A DNA stretch of 64,000 nucleotides from Microbacterium sp. Root61 (GTDB taxonomy: Bacteria > Actinomycetota > Actinomycetes > Actinomycetales > Microbacteriaceae). Positions 17,591 to 26,593 of the stretch are shown here, one piece after another; the first letter of the stretch is position 1, and every line of letters starts with the position of its first letter. The position numbers and the translations under genes were made by a program. The stretch spans positions 2,265,185-2,329,184 of the forward strand of contig NZ_LMGU01000001.1 of NCBI RefSeq assembly GCF_001427525.1, written 5' to 3'. The notes beneath the pieces were generated by a model. That model was not told the DNA's origin. It ran no database searches and saw only the letters and a program-made list of their open reading frames with translations.

Positions 17591-19402
17591 CTAGTTCCAG
17601 ATGTCGTCCCGCCCAACGGTGGCAAGGACCAGCCATGCCGTGCTTGCGACGGACTTGGCCGTGCTGATGCCGTACAGCGCATCGGCTTGCGTGGCGTACA
17701 CGAAGGAGCCGTCCGCTTCCTGTCCGGCAGTCAAACCGTCCAGAAGGTCGCGATATCCGGCCATGTCGCCTGTTCGGTAGAGGGCGAGGAGAACCCCGAA
17801 GGATCCTTCATACCAGAGGGTGGGGGTGGCTCCGGGGTATCCGGGGCTGTCGTAGAACGGCATGTAGCCGGCGATCCCGCCGTCGACGATCTCGAACGGC
17901 GCCAGCGCCGCCATCGCCGATGCGACCTTCGCGGTGTGTCCGGCGCCGAGGAGCTGTATCGCTCCCCAGCTGTTCACGTCGAGCGGATCGGCCGTGTCGG
18001 GCACTCCGCCGTTCACTCCCTGGTTGAAGCGGGCAAGGGTGCTGTTCCACAGCTTCGACTGGATCGCCGTGTCGAGGTCATCCGCAATGACGGCGTAGTC
18101 GATGGGGCTGGTCCCGAGTACCGCCGCGGCGTGAGTCAGCGCCTGCCACGCGTCGATGTTGTGCTCGGTGGACGCCCACGGGATGGTGAAGCTCGGATCG
18201 AACACCGGGGGCGTCCCGACCTCGCCGCCGTAGCCGCCGAGGAACAGGCCGGCGGTCGCGCCCGAGGCGGACTGAGTGCCCAGAAGGAAGTCGAGGCCAT
18301 CGACTGCGGCGGTCCTGTACGTCGCGATCGACGGGTCCGTCGGATACGCGTCGATATAGCTGAGAAGAGCATCGACGGCGATGGCGTGCGCGCCGGTGCG
18401 ATAGAACGGGTCGGCGAACGCCGGGCTGAGTTGAGGTGCGGCGAACACGAAGCCTCCAGCGCGGGTGCCCGTGGTGGTCTGCATGAGCAGGAGTCCATCG
18501 ACGAGTTCCTTCGCCTGAGCGGGTCGACCGCTCGAGACGGCTGCCATCAACGCAAGAGCCTGGTCGTACACGACGGTGCGGTCCTGCAGACCCGTACCCC
18601 ATTCAGGATCGGAGGGCGTGTACTCGTAGGAGCGAATGAGACCGTTGCGCAGGTCGCTCTCCGCCAGCACATCACCGGTGGCGGTCTCGACGAGGCGGAA
18701 GAGCTTGGATCCGGTGTTCGAGTTCGTGAAGCGGAACGTTCCGTCCGTTCGAGCCGGTGTCGAGGCCCAGTAGTAGATGGCGTCGGTCACGAGAAGCTGC
18801 TGAACCTCAAGGCCCGCATAGGTGTTCGGCGTGGGCCAGTGGGGACCATGGGGAGCGTAGGAGGCCGTGGCATCCAGCACGCCCAGCTCCCACTCCCCCG
18901 GGATGCTGGTGGACACTGACGACAGGTCGATCGAGAACGCGCCGGTCACCGGATCCGCCAATGCCTGGACGGGAATCTGGACGGTGGCGGTTGCCGTCCT
19001 CTTGTACGCCTGGATGATCCATCGCCACGGCGTCGGTGTCAGCGTCACTGTGCCGGCGATGACTCCGCGGTAGCTGTCGGCGACCGTCGCGGGGCTGGAT
19101 ACGGCGATGACCGCCTTGTTCTCGGTCCCGTAGCTGCGGCCGGTGAGCGCGAATGTTCCATCGACCGCGGCGAGGTGGTTCGAGGCGTAGCTCGTGCTCG
19201 GTGCGATGGTGCTCGCGGTCACGACCTCCGTGCTGGTGTCCATCTGCGAGTCGAGCCAGGCGTTTGCCGCTGTGACGTGCGCATGATCGGTCACTGTGAG
19301 ATCTTCCGGACTCAGCGCATAGGCCGGTGTGACGCCGGCGATGATGAGCGCGACCGAGAGGGCCACACTCCCCGGGACGAGTATTGCGCGGACCTTGTTC
19401 AT
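17591..19402 (-). CDS. secreted (alpha/alpha)6-barrel-like protein, possible glycoside hydrolase
   Basis: Exported protein of about 603 residues. Start chosen is ATG 19402 after GAAAGAGG; a longer version begins at 19429. A signal peptide (AILVPGSVALSVALIIAG ... AYA) is clear. The second half repeats six-hairpin features: TVVYDQALALMAAVSSG, RTGAHAIAVDALLSYIDAYP, STEHNIDAWQALTHAA, DVNSWGAIQLLGAGHTAKV, PTLWYEGSFGVLLALYR. Such repeats mark six-hairpin glycosidase or lyase folds; STEHNIDAW resembles sugar-processing relatives. No exact family assigned. It is divergent from a ROK regulator and NagA, so an amino-sugar-containing polymer is a reasonable but unproven substrate. Confidence 0.75.
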   Translation of the reverse strand: MNKVRAILVPGSVALSVALIIAGVTPAYALSPEDLTVTDHAHVTAANAWLDSQMDTSTEVVTASTIAPSTSYASNHLAAVDGTFALTGRSYGTENKAVIAVSSPATVADSYRGVIAGTVTLTPTPWRWIIQAYKRTATATVQIPVQALADPVTGAFSIDLSSVSTSIPGEWELGVLDATASYAPHGPHWPTPNTYAGLEVQQLLVTDAIYYWASTPARTDGTFRFTNSNTGSKLFRLVETATGDVLAESDLRNGLIRSYEYTPSDPEWGTGLQDRTVVYDQALALMAAVSSGRPAQAKELVDGLLLMQTTTGTRAGGFVFAAPQLSPAFADPFYRTGAHAIAVDALLSYIDAYPTDPSIATYRTAAVDGLDFLLGTQSASGATAGLFLGGYGGEVGTPPVFDPSFTIPWASTEHNIDAWQALTHAAAVLGTSPIDYAVIADDLDTAIQSKLWNSTLARFNQGVNGGVPDTADPLDVNSWGAIQLLGAGHTAKVASAMAALAPFEIVDGGIAGYMPFYDSPGYPGATPTLWYEGSFGVLLALYRTGDMAGYRDLLDGLTAGQEADGSFVYATQADALYGISTAKSVASTAWLVLATVGRDDIWN

Positions 19403-19494
19403 CGCGACCTCTTTCGATTCGAAGTACATCGTCGAGCCTGGGTTGGACGCTAAGATAGCACCACTTCACCGTTTGATTTCATGATGAGAAAAAA

Positions 19495-20721
19495 ATGTCA
19501 GCTGTAGCGCAAAGTTTCGAGCCCACGAGGAGCGAGGTGCTCGCGTGCCTTCTCTCCGGCGAAGAAACAGATGTGCACGAGCTCGCCGCGAAGACCGGTC
19601 TGAGCCAATCGACGGTCTTCCGTTCGGTCGATCAGCTCCTCCAAGTGCCCAATCTGCTGCACCGCCGCGTCGCTCGCGAGGGCGGTCGAGGACGACCCAC
19701 GACCAAGGTGATGCTGAACCGGCGCTACTCGGTCCTGGTGGGCGTCGTGTTGGACAGCGCCGTCAGCCGCTTCATCCTCACCGACGTGCTCGGGCGGGCG
19801 TGGGGCGAGCGGAAGCTGACGACGCCACCCGCACTCACGGCTGCTGAACTCGCGGACTGGGTGGTCACTGAGACCCGCGACCTCGTCGCAGAACTGGGTG
19901 AAGGGTCCCCTCTCGGAGCCCTCGCCGTCGGAGTGCCCGGGGCACTCACCCCGGATCAGGAGCAGGTTGTCGGATCGCACAACCTTCCGATCATCGGGGG
20001 CCCCGACTTCATCGATCGGATTCGTCGCACGATGCACGTTCCCGTGAGATTCGAGAACGACTCGCACGCAGCACTCCTCGGCGAACTCAGCTTCGGGGCA
20101 GTGAGCGCCTCCGGCGTGGTGGTGCTCGTCACCATGAGCACCGGCGTGAGCGCTGCCATCGCGGTCGAAGGCGAGATTCTCGTAGGGAGCACCGGATCGC
20201 TGGGAGAGTTCGGCCGGCTGACGCTCACGGCGGACGGGCTTCGCGTCGAAGACCTGTTGAGCGAAGCGGGGCTCAACAAGCATCTCCGAGCGCGCGGGCA
20301 TCCGATCGACGATTCGGTTGGTCTGGCTGCAGCTGTCGAGGAGGATCCACGCATCCGACGGCAGATGGATGACGCGTTCGACCACCTGATCGCGATCATC
20401 GCCCTCGCCTACGAGCCCCACACCATTCTGGTCACGGGTGGATTCTCCGCGCTGTTCCCGGAGAACCGCCTCGCTTCGGTCGCGCGCAGGGTCGAGGACC
20501 AGGTCCTTGTCCGCACAGACATTCGTCGCGCGGATCTGGGCGACGACTCAGCTCTTCTCGGCGCGATCTCACTCGCATCGGCTGCTCGGTTCGCGGAGTT
20601 CGGACTGACGGATCAGCAGTTGGCGGCGCTCCCGCCCGCGACGCTGGCCCCGGTTGCACCGTCCGGCGCCCCTGTCACGGCGACGAGTGCCCGCCCGCCG
20701 ATGCCTGTCGATGCGCCCTAA
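19495..20721 (+). CDS. ROK-family transcriptional regulator (kinase motifs lost)
   Basis: Regulator of 408 residues. A winged helix at about residues 10-75 (ELAAKTGLSQSTVFRSVDQL) precedes a ROK domain. The phosphate loop DLGGT of sugar kinases is replaced (VVLDSAVSRF), and the ROK zinc signature CxCGxxGC is absent. GSLGEFGRL stands where kinases have the GExGH-type motif. It therefore should bind a sugar ligand without phosphorylating it. It is divergent from the secreted protein and overlaps nagA by a few bases, so it probably regulates nagA and itself. A paralogue lies at 21883-23073. Confidence 0.88.
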   Translation: MSAVAQSFEPTRSEVLACLLSGEETDVHELAAKTGLSQSTVFRSVDQLLQVPNLLHRRVAREGGRGRPTTKVMLNRRYSVLVGVVLDSAVSRFILTDVLGRAWGERKLTTPPALTAAELADWVVTETRDLVAELGEGSPLGALAVGVPGALTPDQEQVVGSHNLPIIGGPDFIDRIRRTMHVPVRFENDSHAALLGELSFGAVSASGVVVLVTMSTGVSAAIAVEGEILVGSTGSLGEFGRLTLTADGLRVEDLLSEAGLNKHLRARGHPIDDSVGLAAAVEEDPRIRRQMDDAFDHLIAIIALAYEPHTILVTGGFSALFPENRLASVARRVEDQVLVRTDIRRADLGDDSALLGAISLASAARFAEFGLTDQQLAALPPATLAPVAPSGAPVTATSARPPMPVDAP

Positions 20722-21874
20722 GGCGGTTCGCGAGGCGAGGTCGGCTCAGCTGCTCCTCTTCAACGGCACGATCATCGCTCCGGACCGGGCCCTGGAGCAT
20801 TCGGTCACCGTCAGGAATGGAGCCATCGACGGCTACGGGGCCACGGCGAAGGATCACGACGGGCCGATGCTCGACCTCCGCGGCGGGGTCGTCCGGGCAG
20901 GGTATATCGATCTGCACTGCCACGGGGGCGGCGGTGCGGGCGTGTACTCGGGCGACGAGGATGACGTCGCCACGACTGCCGAGACGCACCTCCGCCGCGG
21001 TACCACCAGCATGCTGGCCTCTCTCACAGCGGCGCCCACGTCCGCTCTGCGGGCGGCAGCCGAAGCGGTGGCGCGATCGGTCGCGTCCCGACGTGCACCG
21101 AACATCGTCGGCGTTCACTTCGAAGGGCCCTACCTCTCGCGCAAGCGACCCGGTGCGCAACCCCCGGATGGACTCCGCGACGTAGAGGAAGGGGAGCTCG
21201 AGGAGCTGATCGCCGCGTGCGCAGGCCTGCCGGTCTCCATGACGATCGCCCCGGAGCTGCCGGGCGCGATCGCGGCCATCCGTCGCTTCGCGCATCGCGT
21301 GCGGTTCTTCATCGGGCACACCGACGCCACTGCGGCCGAGTTCGACGTCGCAGTCGATGCCGGGGCGCACGGCGTCACCCACCTCTTCAATGCGATGCCG
21401 CCGTTTCATCATCGCGAACCGGGCCCCGTGGCGCGGGCGTTGCTGGATCCACGGGTGCGCAGCGAGATCATCCTCGACGGACATCACATGGACGACGACG
21501 CCGTTCGCGTCGCCTTGGCCGTCGCCGGGCCGCGGCGGCTCATGCTGGTGACCGACGCGATGGCCGCGGCAGGCATGACCGACGGCGATTATTCACTGCC
21601 GGGTCTGCGCGCAACGGTGGAAGACGGGGCCGCATACGTCTCGGGCACGTCGACCCTGGCCGGATCCACGCTCACGATGGATCGGGCCGTGCAGCGACTG
21701 ATCGAGCTCGGCTCGACGCCGCACGAGGTGAGCGAGATGGCGTCCGGCAATGCGGCCGAGTTGATGGGGTGGACTGACCGTGGCTCCCTCCGGATCGGCG
21801 CGCGGGCGGACTTCGTGGTCACGGACGCCGTCGGCAAGGTTCGGTCGGTCTTCCTCGCCGGCGAACCGATCTGA
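20711..21874 (+). CDS. nagA: N-acetylglucosamine-6-phosphate deacetylase
   Basis: Cytoplasmic amidohydrolase converting GlcNAc-6-phosphate to GlcN-6-phosphate and acetate, 387 residues from ATG 20711 (an in-frame ATG at 20654 lies within the ROK gene). Family motifs are complete: metal site LHCHGGGG, HFEGPYL with the metal-binding Glu, FIGHTDAT, THLFNAMPP, LDGHHMD and the catalytic Asp in LVTDAMAAAGM. It overlaps the end of the ROK gene by 11 bp. With nagB at 28797 it supplies the standard GlcNAc-6-P to fructose-6-P route. Confidence 0.95.
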   Translation: MRPKAVREARSAQLLLFNGTIIAPDRALEHSVTVRNGAIDGYGATAKDHDGPMLDLRGGVVRAGYIDLHCHGGGGAGVYSGDEDDVATTAETHLRRGTTSMLASLTAAPTSALRAAAEAVARSVASRRAPNIVGVHFEGPYLSRKRPGAQPPDGLRDVEEGELEELIAACAGLPVSMTIAPELPGAIAAIRRFAHRVRFFIGHTDATAAEFDVAVDAGAHGVTHLFNAMPPFHHREPGPVARALLDPRVRSEIILDGHHMDDDAVRVALAVAGPRRLMLVTDAMAAAGMTDGDYSLPGLRATVEDGAAYVSGTSTLAGSTLTMDRAVQRLIELGSTPHEVSEMASGNAAELMGWTDRGSLRIGARADFVVTDAVGKVRSVFLAGEPI

Positions 21875-21882
21875 GCAGGTGA

Positions 21883-23073
21883 TCAGGTCGCGGGGACGGG
21901 AGCGGTCTTGAGCGCTGCGGCGATAGAAGTCGCCTCCGGGAGGCCGGCGAGCTGCTCCGCTGCGACGCCGTGGTCGCGATACAGCGCGAGCAGTCCGAGC
22001 GCCATCGCACCGAGCAGACCGGAGTCATCCCGAAGCGACGACGGACGGACCTCACAATCGACCTCCGTGCCCGCTCGCATGCGCTCGGCAATGGCGGTCA
22101 GGGTCTCCGGCGGGAACACGTCGGAGAACCCACCCGACAGAAGGATCGTGGCGGGTTCGTAGGCCAGCGCGATGATTCCCAGAACGTGCTGCAAGGCGCC
22201 GTGGATGTCGCTCAAGAGATCGCGGAACGCGTCGGGGTCGGAGAGGAGCTCTCGTGACGAGGCCATCGGATGCCCGCTTCTGGTCGCGTACTCGGGCAAT
22301 GCCGCCCCGCTCAAGAGGTCTCGGACCCGTGCGTCAGTGCCCGGCAACGGCAACCTGCCGAACTCGCCGAGCGATCCCTCCGCGCCGGAGAGTATCTCGC
22401 CGCGCACCGCTGCCGCCGCGCTGATACCAGTGCCCAGGATGAGCAGCACGGTCGTCTCGGAGGGGGGTGTGCTTCCGTAGGAAAGCTCTCCCAGGAGCGC
22501 CAGACTTGAGTCGTTGTCGAACCTGACAGGCACCTCGAGCGTGGTGGAGACACGTTCCATGAAGGCGGTGCCGACGATCGCCGGCAGGTTCAGGGAGCCG
22601 ACGACGCGGTCGCGCTCGGACGAGACCGCGCCAGGAACTCCGACCCCGACCGCGCCGAGGTGAGCGCCGTCGCCGAATTCCCCGACCAGGGCACTGACGT
22701 GAGCAGCGAGCCAGTCCCCGAGCTCCTCGGCTGTGCGATCGCGCGGCGTGGCGAGACGGACCTTCGCCAGAGGCTTGCCCAAAGCGTCCGCCAGAACGAT
22801 CCGACAGTTCGTGCCGCCCAGATCCACGCCCGCCACGAGCGAGAACCGACGGTTGACCGCCACGCGACGGCCCGGTCGGCCGGGCCCGCTCTGCGCCGAA
22901 GGGCGGCTCTCGATCAGACCGTGGGCGTTCATCAGGTCATCCACGGAACGCAGCACGGTCGAGGTGCTGAGACCCGTGTCGGAGACAAGGCGCTGGATAT
23001 CCACTTCGTCGCCGGCGAGCAGTCGTGCGAGCACATCAGTGCGGTTGGGTTCGAATCCCGCAAGCGGTTTCAT
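21883..23073 (-). CDS. ROK-family transcriptional regulator
   Basis: Regulator of 396 residues, paralogous to the ROK protein at 19495. A winged helix (RLVSDTGLSTSTVLRSVDDL, residues 28-47) is followed by a ROK domain. Here the phosphate loop is kept (GVDLGGTNCRIVL), and FDNDSSLALLGE and ILGTGISAA are present. The zinc Cys cluster and the GExGH His are missing (GSLGEFGRL). Some sugar phosphorylation cannot be ruled out, but repressor function is more likely. It follows malG in the same direction (102 nt), making it the last gene of the sugar-importer operon, and it converges on nagA. Confidence 0.88.
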   Translation of the reverse strand: MKPLAGFEPNRTDVLARLLAGDEVDIQRLVSDTGLSTSTVLRSVDDLMNAHGLIESRPSAQSGPGRPGRRVAVNRRFSLVAGVDLGGTNCRIVLADALGKPLAKVRLATPRDRTAEELGDWLAAHVSALVGEFGDGAHLGAVGVGVPGAVSSERDRVVGSLNLPAIVGTAFMERVSTTLEVPVRFDNDSSLALLGELSYGSTPPSETTVLLILGTGISAAAAVRGEILSGAEGSLGEFGRLPLPGTDARVRDLLSGAALPEYATRSGHPMASSRELLSDPDAFRDLLSDIHGALQHVLGIIALAYEPATILLSGGFSDVFPPETLTAIAERMRAGTEVDCEVRPSSLRDDSGLLGAMALGLLALYRDHGVAAEQLAGLPEATSIAAALKTAPVPAT

Positions 23074-23175
23074 GGGGTCACTCTCGGAGGAAATGAGTAC
23101 GGAGATCAGCCGGACGCGCGCAGCGCACCGGAGCGGATCGGTTGATGGTGTGCGGTCCGGCCATCCGGCGGGCGG

Positions 23176-24018
23176 TCACCCCTTCACGCTGCCCGCCGAC
23201 ATGCCGCTGACGAGCTTGCGCTGGACGATCATGAAGAAGACGACAACCGGGATCGCGAAGAGAACGGAGCCCGCGACGATGCCGCCGTAGTCGGTTCCAA
23301 CGTTGGTGCTGAAGGAGACGAGCCAGACGGGCAGCGTGTACTTCTCCTGCTCCTGCAACATGACGTACGCCACGATGTAGTCGTTCCACGCGGCGATGAA
23401 CGCGAACACGCTGCAGGAGATGACACCGGGAAGCACGAGCGGGAAGTAGATGCTACGCAGGAGTCGCGTCTCCCCGGCGCCGTCAAGGCGGGCGGCCTCT
23501 TCGAGCTCTGCGGGGATCGCTTGGAAGAACCCGCGGAGGACGACGATGCCGAAGGGGAGGACGGTGGCGGTGTACGCCAGGCACAGACCCAGGAAGCTGT
23601 TGAGGAGCCCGAGGTCGCGGAATGTCAGGAACAACGGAATGAGGATCGCTGCGCCGGGGATCATCTGCACCGCCAGCAGAACAACGACGATGGCCTTGCG
23701 TCCCGGGAATCGAAGCCTGGTGAGTGCTGCGGCGGCGAAGAAGCCGAGTAGAACAGTCACGATCGTGACGACGATCGTGACGAGCACGCTGTTGCCGAGC
23801 GATGTCAGGAAGCCAGGTTTCTGGATCGCGCCGATGTAGTTGTCCAGTGTGAAGGGCTGCGGGATGAACTGCGGTGTGGTCGAGACGATGTTGCCCGAAG
23901 TCTTGAACGAGGTGCTGAGCATCCAGTAGATGGGGAACGCCCAGATCACGCAGAACACGATGACGACGACGTTCGCGACGGTATGGCGAGGCTTCGGCCG
24001 GCGCACGACAGTGCTCAC
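23176..24018 (-). CDS. carbohydrate ABC transporter permease, MalG-type
   Basis: Second membrane component of a CUT1 sugar importer, 280 residues. The start is GTG at 24018 inside GTGA, overlapping the stop of the MalF-type gene. Six hydrophobic helices start with ANVVVIVFCVIWAFPIYWML. The cytoplasmic EAA loop for the ATPase is EEAARLDGAGETRLLRSIYF, and AFIAAWNDYI is the MalG hallmark. No ATPase gene is nearby, so a shared MsiK/UgpC-type ATPase encoded elsewhere is expected, as usual in actinobacteria. Confidence 0.93.
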   Translation of the reverse strand: MSTVVRRPKPRHTVANVVVIVFCVIWAFPIYWMLSTSFKTSGNIVSTTPQFIPQPFTLDNYIGAIQKPGFLTSLGNSVLVTIVVTIVTVLLGFFAAAALTRLRFPGRKAIVVVLLAVQMIPGAAILIPLFLTFRDLGLLNSFLGLCLAYTATVLPFGIVVLRGFFQAIPAELEEAARLDGAGETRLLRSIYFPLVLPGVISCSVFAFIAAWNDYIVAYVMLQEQEKYTLPVWLVSFSTNVGTDYGGIVAGSVLFAIPVVVFFMIVQRKLVSGMSAGSVKG

Positions 24019-25019
24019 AGTTCTCCCTGCTTGACGAGGCGGCGGGTGTAGAAGGCGGTCAGGACCAGCAGCATCACCGCGGTCACTACGGCGATGGCCG
24101 ACCCCTGCCCGAAATCGTTGGAGGCGAAGGCCGTCTTGAACGACCAGATACTGAGAGTCGTGGTTCCCCCATCGGGACCGCCTCGTGTGAGGACCCACAG
24201 CTGAGTGAAGGCGTTGAACTGCCAGATGAGTTCGAGGATCATCACGAGGTACAGCTGAGGGAGCAGGAACGGCAAGGTGACGTAGCGGTATAGCTGGATA
24301 CCGCCCGCCCCATCGAGTCGAGCGGCTTCGGAGAACTCGGCGGGAATCTGGGATTGACCGGCGTAGAGGGTCAAAGCGGCGAAAGGAACGGACTGCCAGA
24401 CGATGAGCAGCCAGACGATCGCGAACGCCTCGAACGGTGTGCCCGTCCAGTTGTGCGAGGTGAAGTCTCCGAATACCCCGAGCTGTGTGATCATCCAGTT
24501 GACCACTCCGTAGAGCGGCTGGAAGAGCCACTGCCACACCAGCACGGAGGTGACCACCGGAATCGCCCACGTGGTGATCAGGACGATGTTGAGGATCAGC
24601 CGGACCTTCGGAGAGATCCGGGTCATGAGCTCGGACAATGCGAGCCCGATGCCCATGATGGCCACTACGAGCGAGACGGTGAAGCCGAGTGTCCGCAGAA
24701 GAACCGGAATGAAGTCGGGGTCCGTGAGCATCGCGACATAGTTGTCGAAGCCCACCCACACGGTCTCGCCCGAGAACAGCGAGCTGATGCCGAAGTCTTG
24801 GAACGAGTTGACGACCATCTTCGCGAGCGGGAAGAAGAGCGTCACCCCGAGCGCGATCGCCGCGGGCAACAGAAGAAGGAAAGCCGGGCGCCACTGACGA
24901 GATGAGAACGCCGGCCTCTTCCCCGATCCGGGGGGCGTCGAGGAAGAGGTCGGCGTCGGGGCATCCGCGGACCGACGCGACAGTGAGCTCTCGGGCTCAC
25001 CTACGGCTAGACGCGTCAT
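24015..25019 (-). CDS. carbohydrate ABC transporter permease, MalF-type
   Basis: First membrane component of the CUT1 importer, 334 residues. A Ser/Pro-rich cytoplasmic leader (about residues 1-40) precedes six helices (PAFLLLLPAAIALGVTLFFP and others). The EAA loop is SEAARLDGAGGIQLYRYVTL. The GGPDGGTTTLSIWSFKTAF region is typical of MalF/UgpA. It lies 32 nt after the binding-protein gene and overlaps the MalG gene by 4 bp. Confidence 0.93.
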   Translation of the reverse strand: MTRLAVGEPESSLSRRSADAPTPTSSSTPPGSGKRPAFSSRQWRPAFLLLLPAAIALGVTLFFPLAKMVVNSFQDFGISSLFSGETVWVGFDNYVAMLTDPDFIPVLLRTLGFTVSLVVAIMGIGLALSELMTRISPKVRLILNIVLITTWAIPVVTSVLVWQWLFQPLYGVVNWMITQLGVFGDFTSHNWTGTPFEAFAIVWLLIVWQSVPFAALTLYAGQSQIPAEFSEAARLDGAGGIQLYRYVTLPFLLPQLYLVMILELIWQFNAFTQLWVLTRGGPDGGTTTLSIWSFKTAFASNDFGQGSAIAVVTAVMLLVLTAFYTRRLVKQGEL

Positions 25020-25051
25020 CTGCGGACGACCTTTCTCAAGAGGGGATCGGA

Positions 25052-26344
25052 CTACTTGGTGTTGAGCGTCTTGTTGAGGTGATCATCGAAGTCTCGTGCA
25101 GCCTCTTCGACCGACTTGGACCCCGTGGCGACCTGCGTGAAGAAGTCGGTCAGCGAACCATCCGCTTCGATGGCGACCCAACCAGCCGTGGGTGGGGTGG
25201 ACACCGTCACCTGCGACGCCTCGTAGAAGGCCTGCATCTCCTCGGGAAGCGTCTTGGAGACCTGCTCGACGAGCACGCTCGAGTTCGGCGCGTGCGCGTT
25301 CTCCTCGAACACGAAGCCCAACTGGACCTCCGTGCTCGCCAACAGCTCCAGGTACTTGACACCCAGTTCCTGCTTCTTGCTCTTGGCTCCGATGCCCATG
25401 GTCGAGCCGCCGAGGAACGACGGCTTGATGCCGTCGGCCTTGTTCTGCGTCGGCCACGTGAAGCTGCCGACCTGGCCGACCAGGTCGGGGTTCGCCTCCT
25501 GAACCCGCTTGACTGTGTTGCCATCGCCGACCATCGCGGCAGCCTGGCCCGAGGAGAACACGACGTTCGGGTCGGGCGTGCCCATCGCCGCCGCGCGCGA
25601 TGCTTCGATCGAGTAGGTGTTCTGGAACTCCTTGAACTGCTCCAGTCCCTTCTGCGACTCCGGCGTCGACAGCTGACCAGCCCACTCGCCGTCGTCCTGA
25701 GCGGCGATCGCGCCATCGGCGTCGTAGAGGAACGGCAGACCGCCGAACCAGTTGCTTCCGGCGAGGTAGAACGCCGAGAACTCCGGAGCGGTGTTCGCCG
25801 CCTTGATCGCGTCCAGCGCGGTGGTCAGCTCGTCCCACGTGGTCGGCTCGGTGGTGATACCGGCGTCTGCCCAGATCTTCTTGTTGTAGACGATGGCGCG
25901 AGCGCCCGAGTAGAGCGGCAGCGCGAACAGCTTGTCGTCCACGGTCGCCGGCCCTTCGAGGCCGTCGAGCCAGGCATCGGAGTTCTCGAAGTCATCGCGG
26001 TGAGATGTCAGGTCGTAGAGCGCGCCGCCCTCCGCGTAGAGGGGAACCTGCGTGTTGCCCATCTCGAAGACATCGGGTCCGCTGTCGCTCGACAGCGCCG
26101 TGACGAGCTTCGTCGTGATGCCGTCCCACTGCTGAATCTCGACCTTCACCTTCGCGCCGGTCTCCTCCTCGAACTGCTTGTTGAGGGCGTCGATGCTCTC
26201 GTCGGTGAACGAGTCCTGCATGTACCAGACCGTCAGCGTCTCATCGGTCGACGCCTCACTGGCGCTTCCTCCCGGCTGCTGTGCGCAAGAGGTCAACGCA
26301 AGGGCTGCGACGACCAGAGGAACGGCGATGATTCTCTTCTTCAT
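25052..26344 (-). CDS. extracellular sugar-binding lipoprotein (SBP family 1)
   Basis: Substrate-binding protein of the CUT1 importer, 430 residues. MKKRIIAVPLVVAALALTSC ends in the lipobox LTSC with Cys20. The mature part shows family-1 features: LTVWYMQDSFTDESIDALN, VKVEIQQWDGITTKLVTALS, GPDVFEMGNTQVPLYAEGG and LGGSTMGIGAKSK. It is the first gene of the operon SBP-malF-malG-ROK. The ligand is probably an amino sugar or its oligomer, judged only from nagA and nagB on both sides. Confidence 0.93.
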   Translation of the reverse strand: MKKRIIAVPLVVAALALTSCAQQPGGSASEASTDETLTVWYMQDSFTDESIDALNKQFEEETGAKVKVEIQQWDGITTKLVTALSSDSGPDVFEMGNTQVPLYAEGGALYDLTSHRDDFENSDAWLDGLEGPATVDDKLFALPLYSGARAIVYNKKIWADAGITTEPTTWDELTTALDAIKAANTAPEFSAFYLAGSNWFGGLPFLYDADGAIAAQDDGEWAGQLSTPESQKGLEQFKEFQNTYSIEASRAAAMGTPDPNVVFSSGQAAAMVGDGNTVKRVQEANPDLVGQVGSFTWPTQNKADGIKPSFLGGSTMGIGAKSKKQELGVKYLELLASTEVQLGFVFEENAHAPNSSVLVEQVSKTLPEEMQAFYEASQVTVSTPPTAGWVAIEADGSLTDFFTQVATGSKSVEEAARDFDDHLNKTLNTK

Positions 26345-26477
26345 TGCTGTGATGCCTCCATGGCTAATGAGCGCGACATGCGCTCGCGGTGACGATCCAC
26401 GTCCGGGGGTGGGATCGGTTGATGCCCGGCAAGTGGATCGGTGCCGGCCGCAGAAGCGTCATCCGCGACGGCGTGAA

Positions 26478-26550
26478 GTGAGTTTCACTCACGCTGACCA
26501 AAAATGCAAGATGTTCGCTTGCTTTTTTTTGCACGTTGGTTGAAACTCGC
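26478..26550. promoter_or_regulatory. divergent control region with inverted GYGAGTTTCA motifs
   Basis: In the 249-bp space between the binding-protein gene (minus) and the first Gfo/Idh gene (plus), GTGAGTTTCA occurs at 26478-26487 and its near-complement TGAAACTCGC at 26541-26550. The two motifs face each other 73 bp end to end. Between them is a separate inverted repeat GCAAG-7-CTTGC at 26506-26522 and a run of eight T. One of the two ROK regulators is the obvious candidate to bind here; no experimental support. Confidence 0.4.
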
Positions 26551-26593
26551 TCTTGGGCGCCTCGCCCACCACCGACTTTCCGGAGAAGCATCC

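Noticed and set aside
17282..18919. Open frame of 545 codons on the plus strand
   Set aside because: Begins inside the kinase pseudogene and then runs antisense to the secreted protein; only its first part carries real (kinase) motifs.
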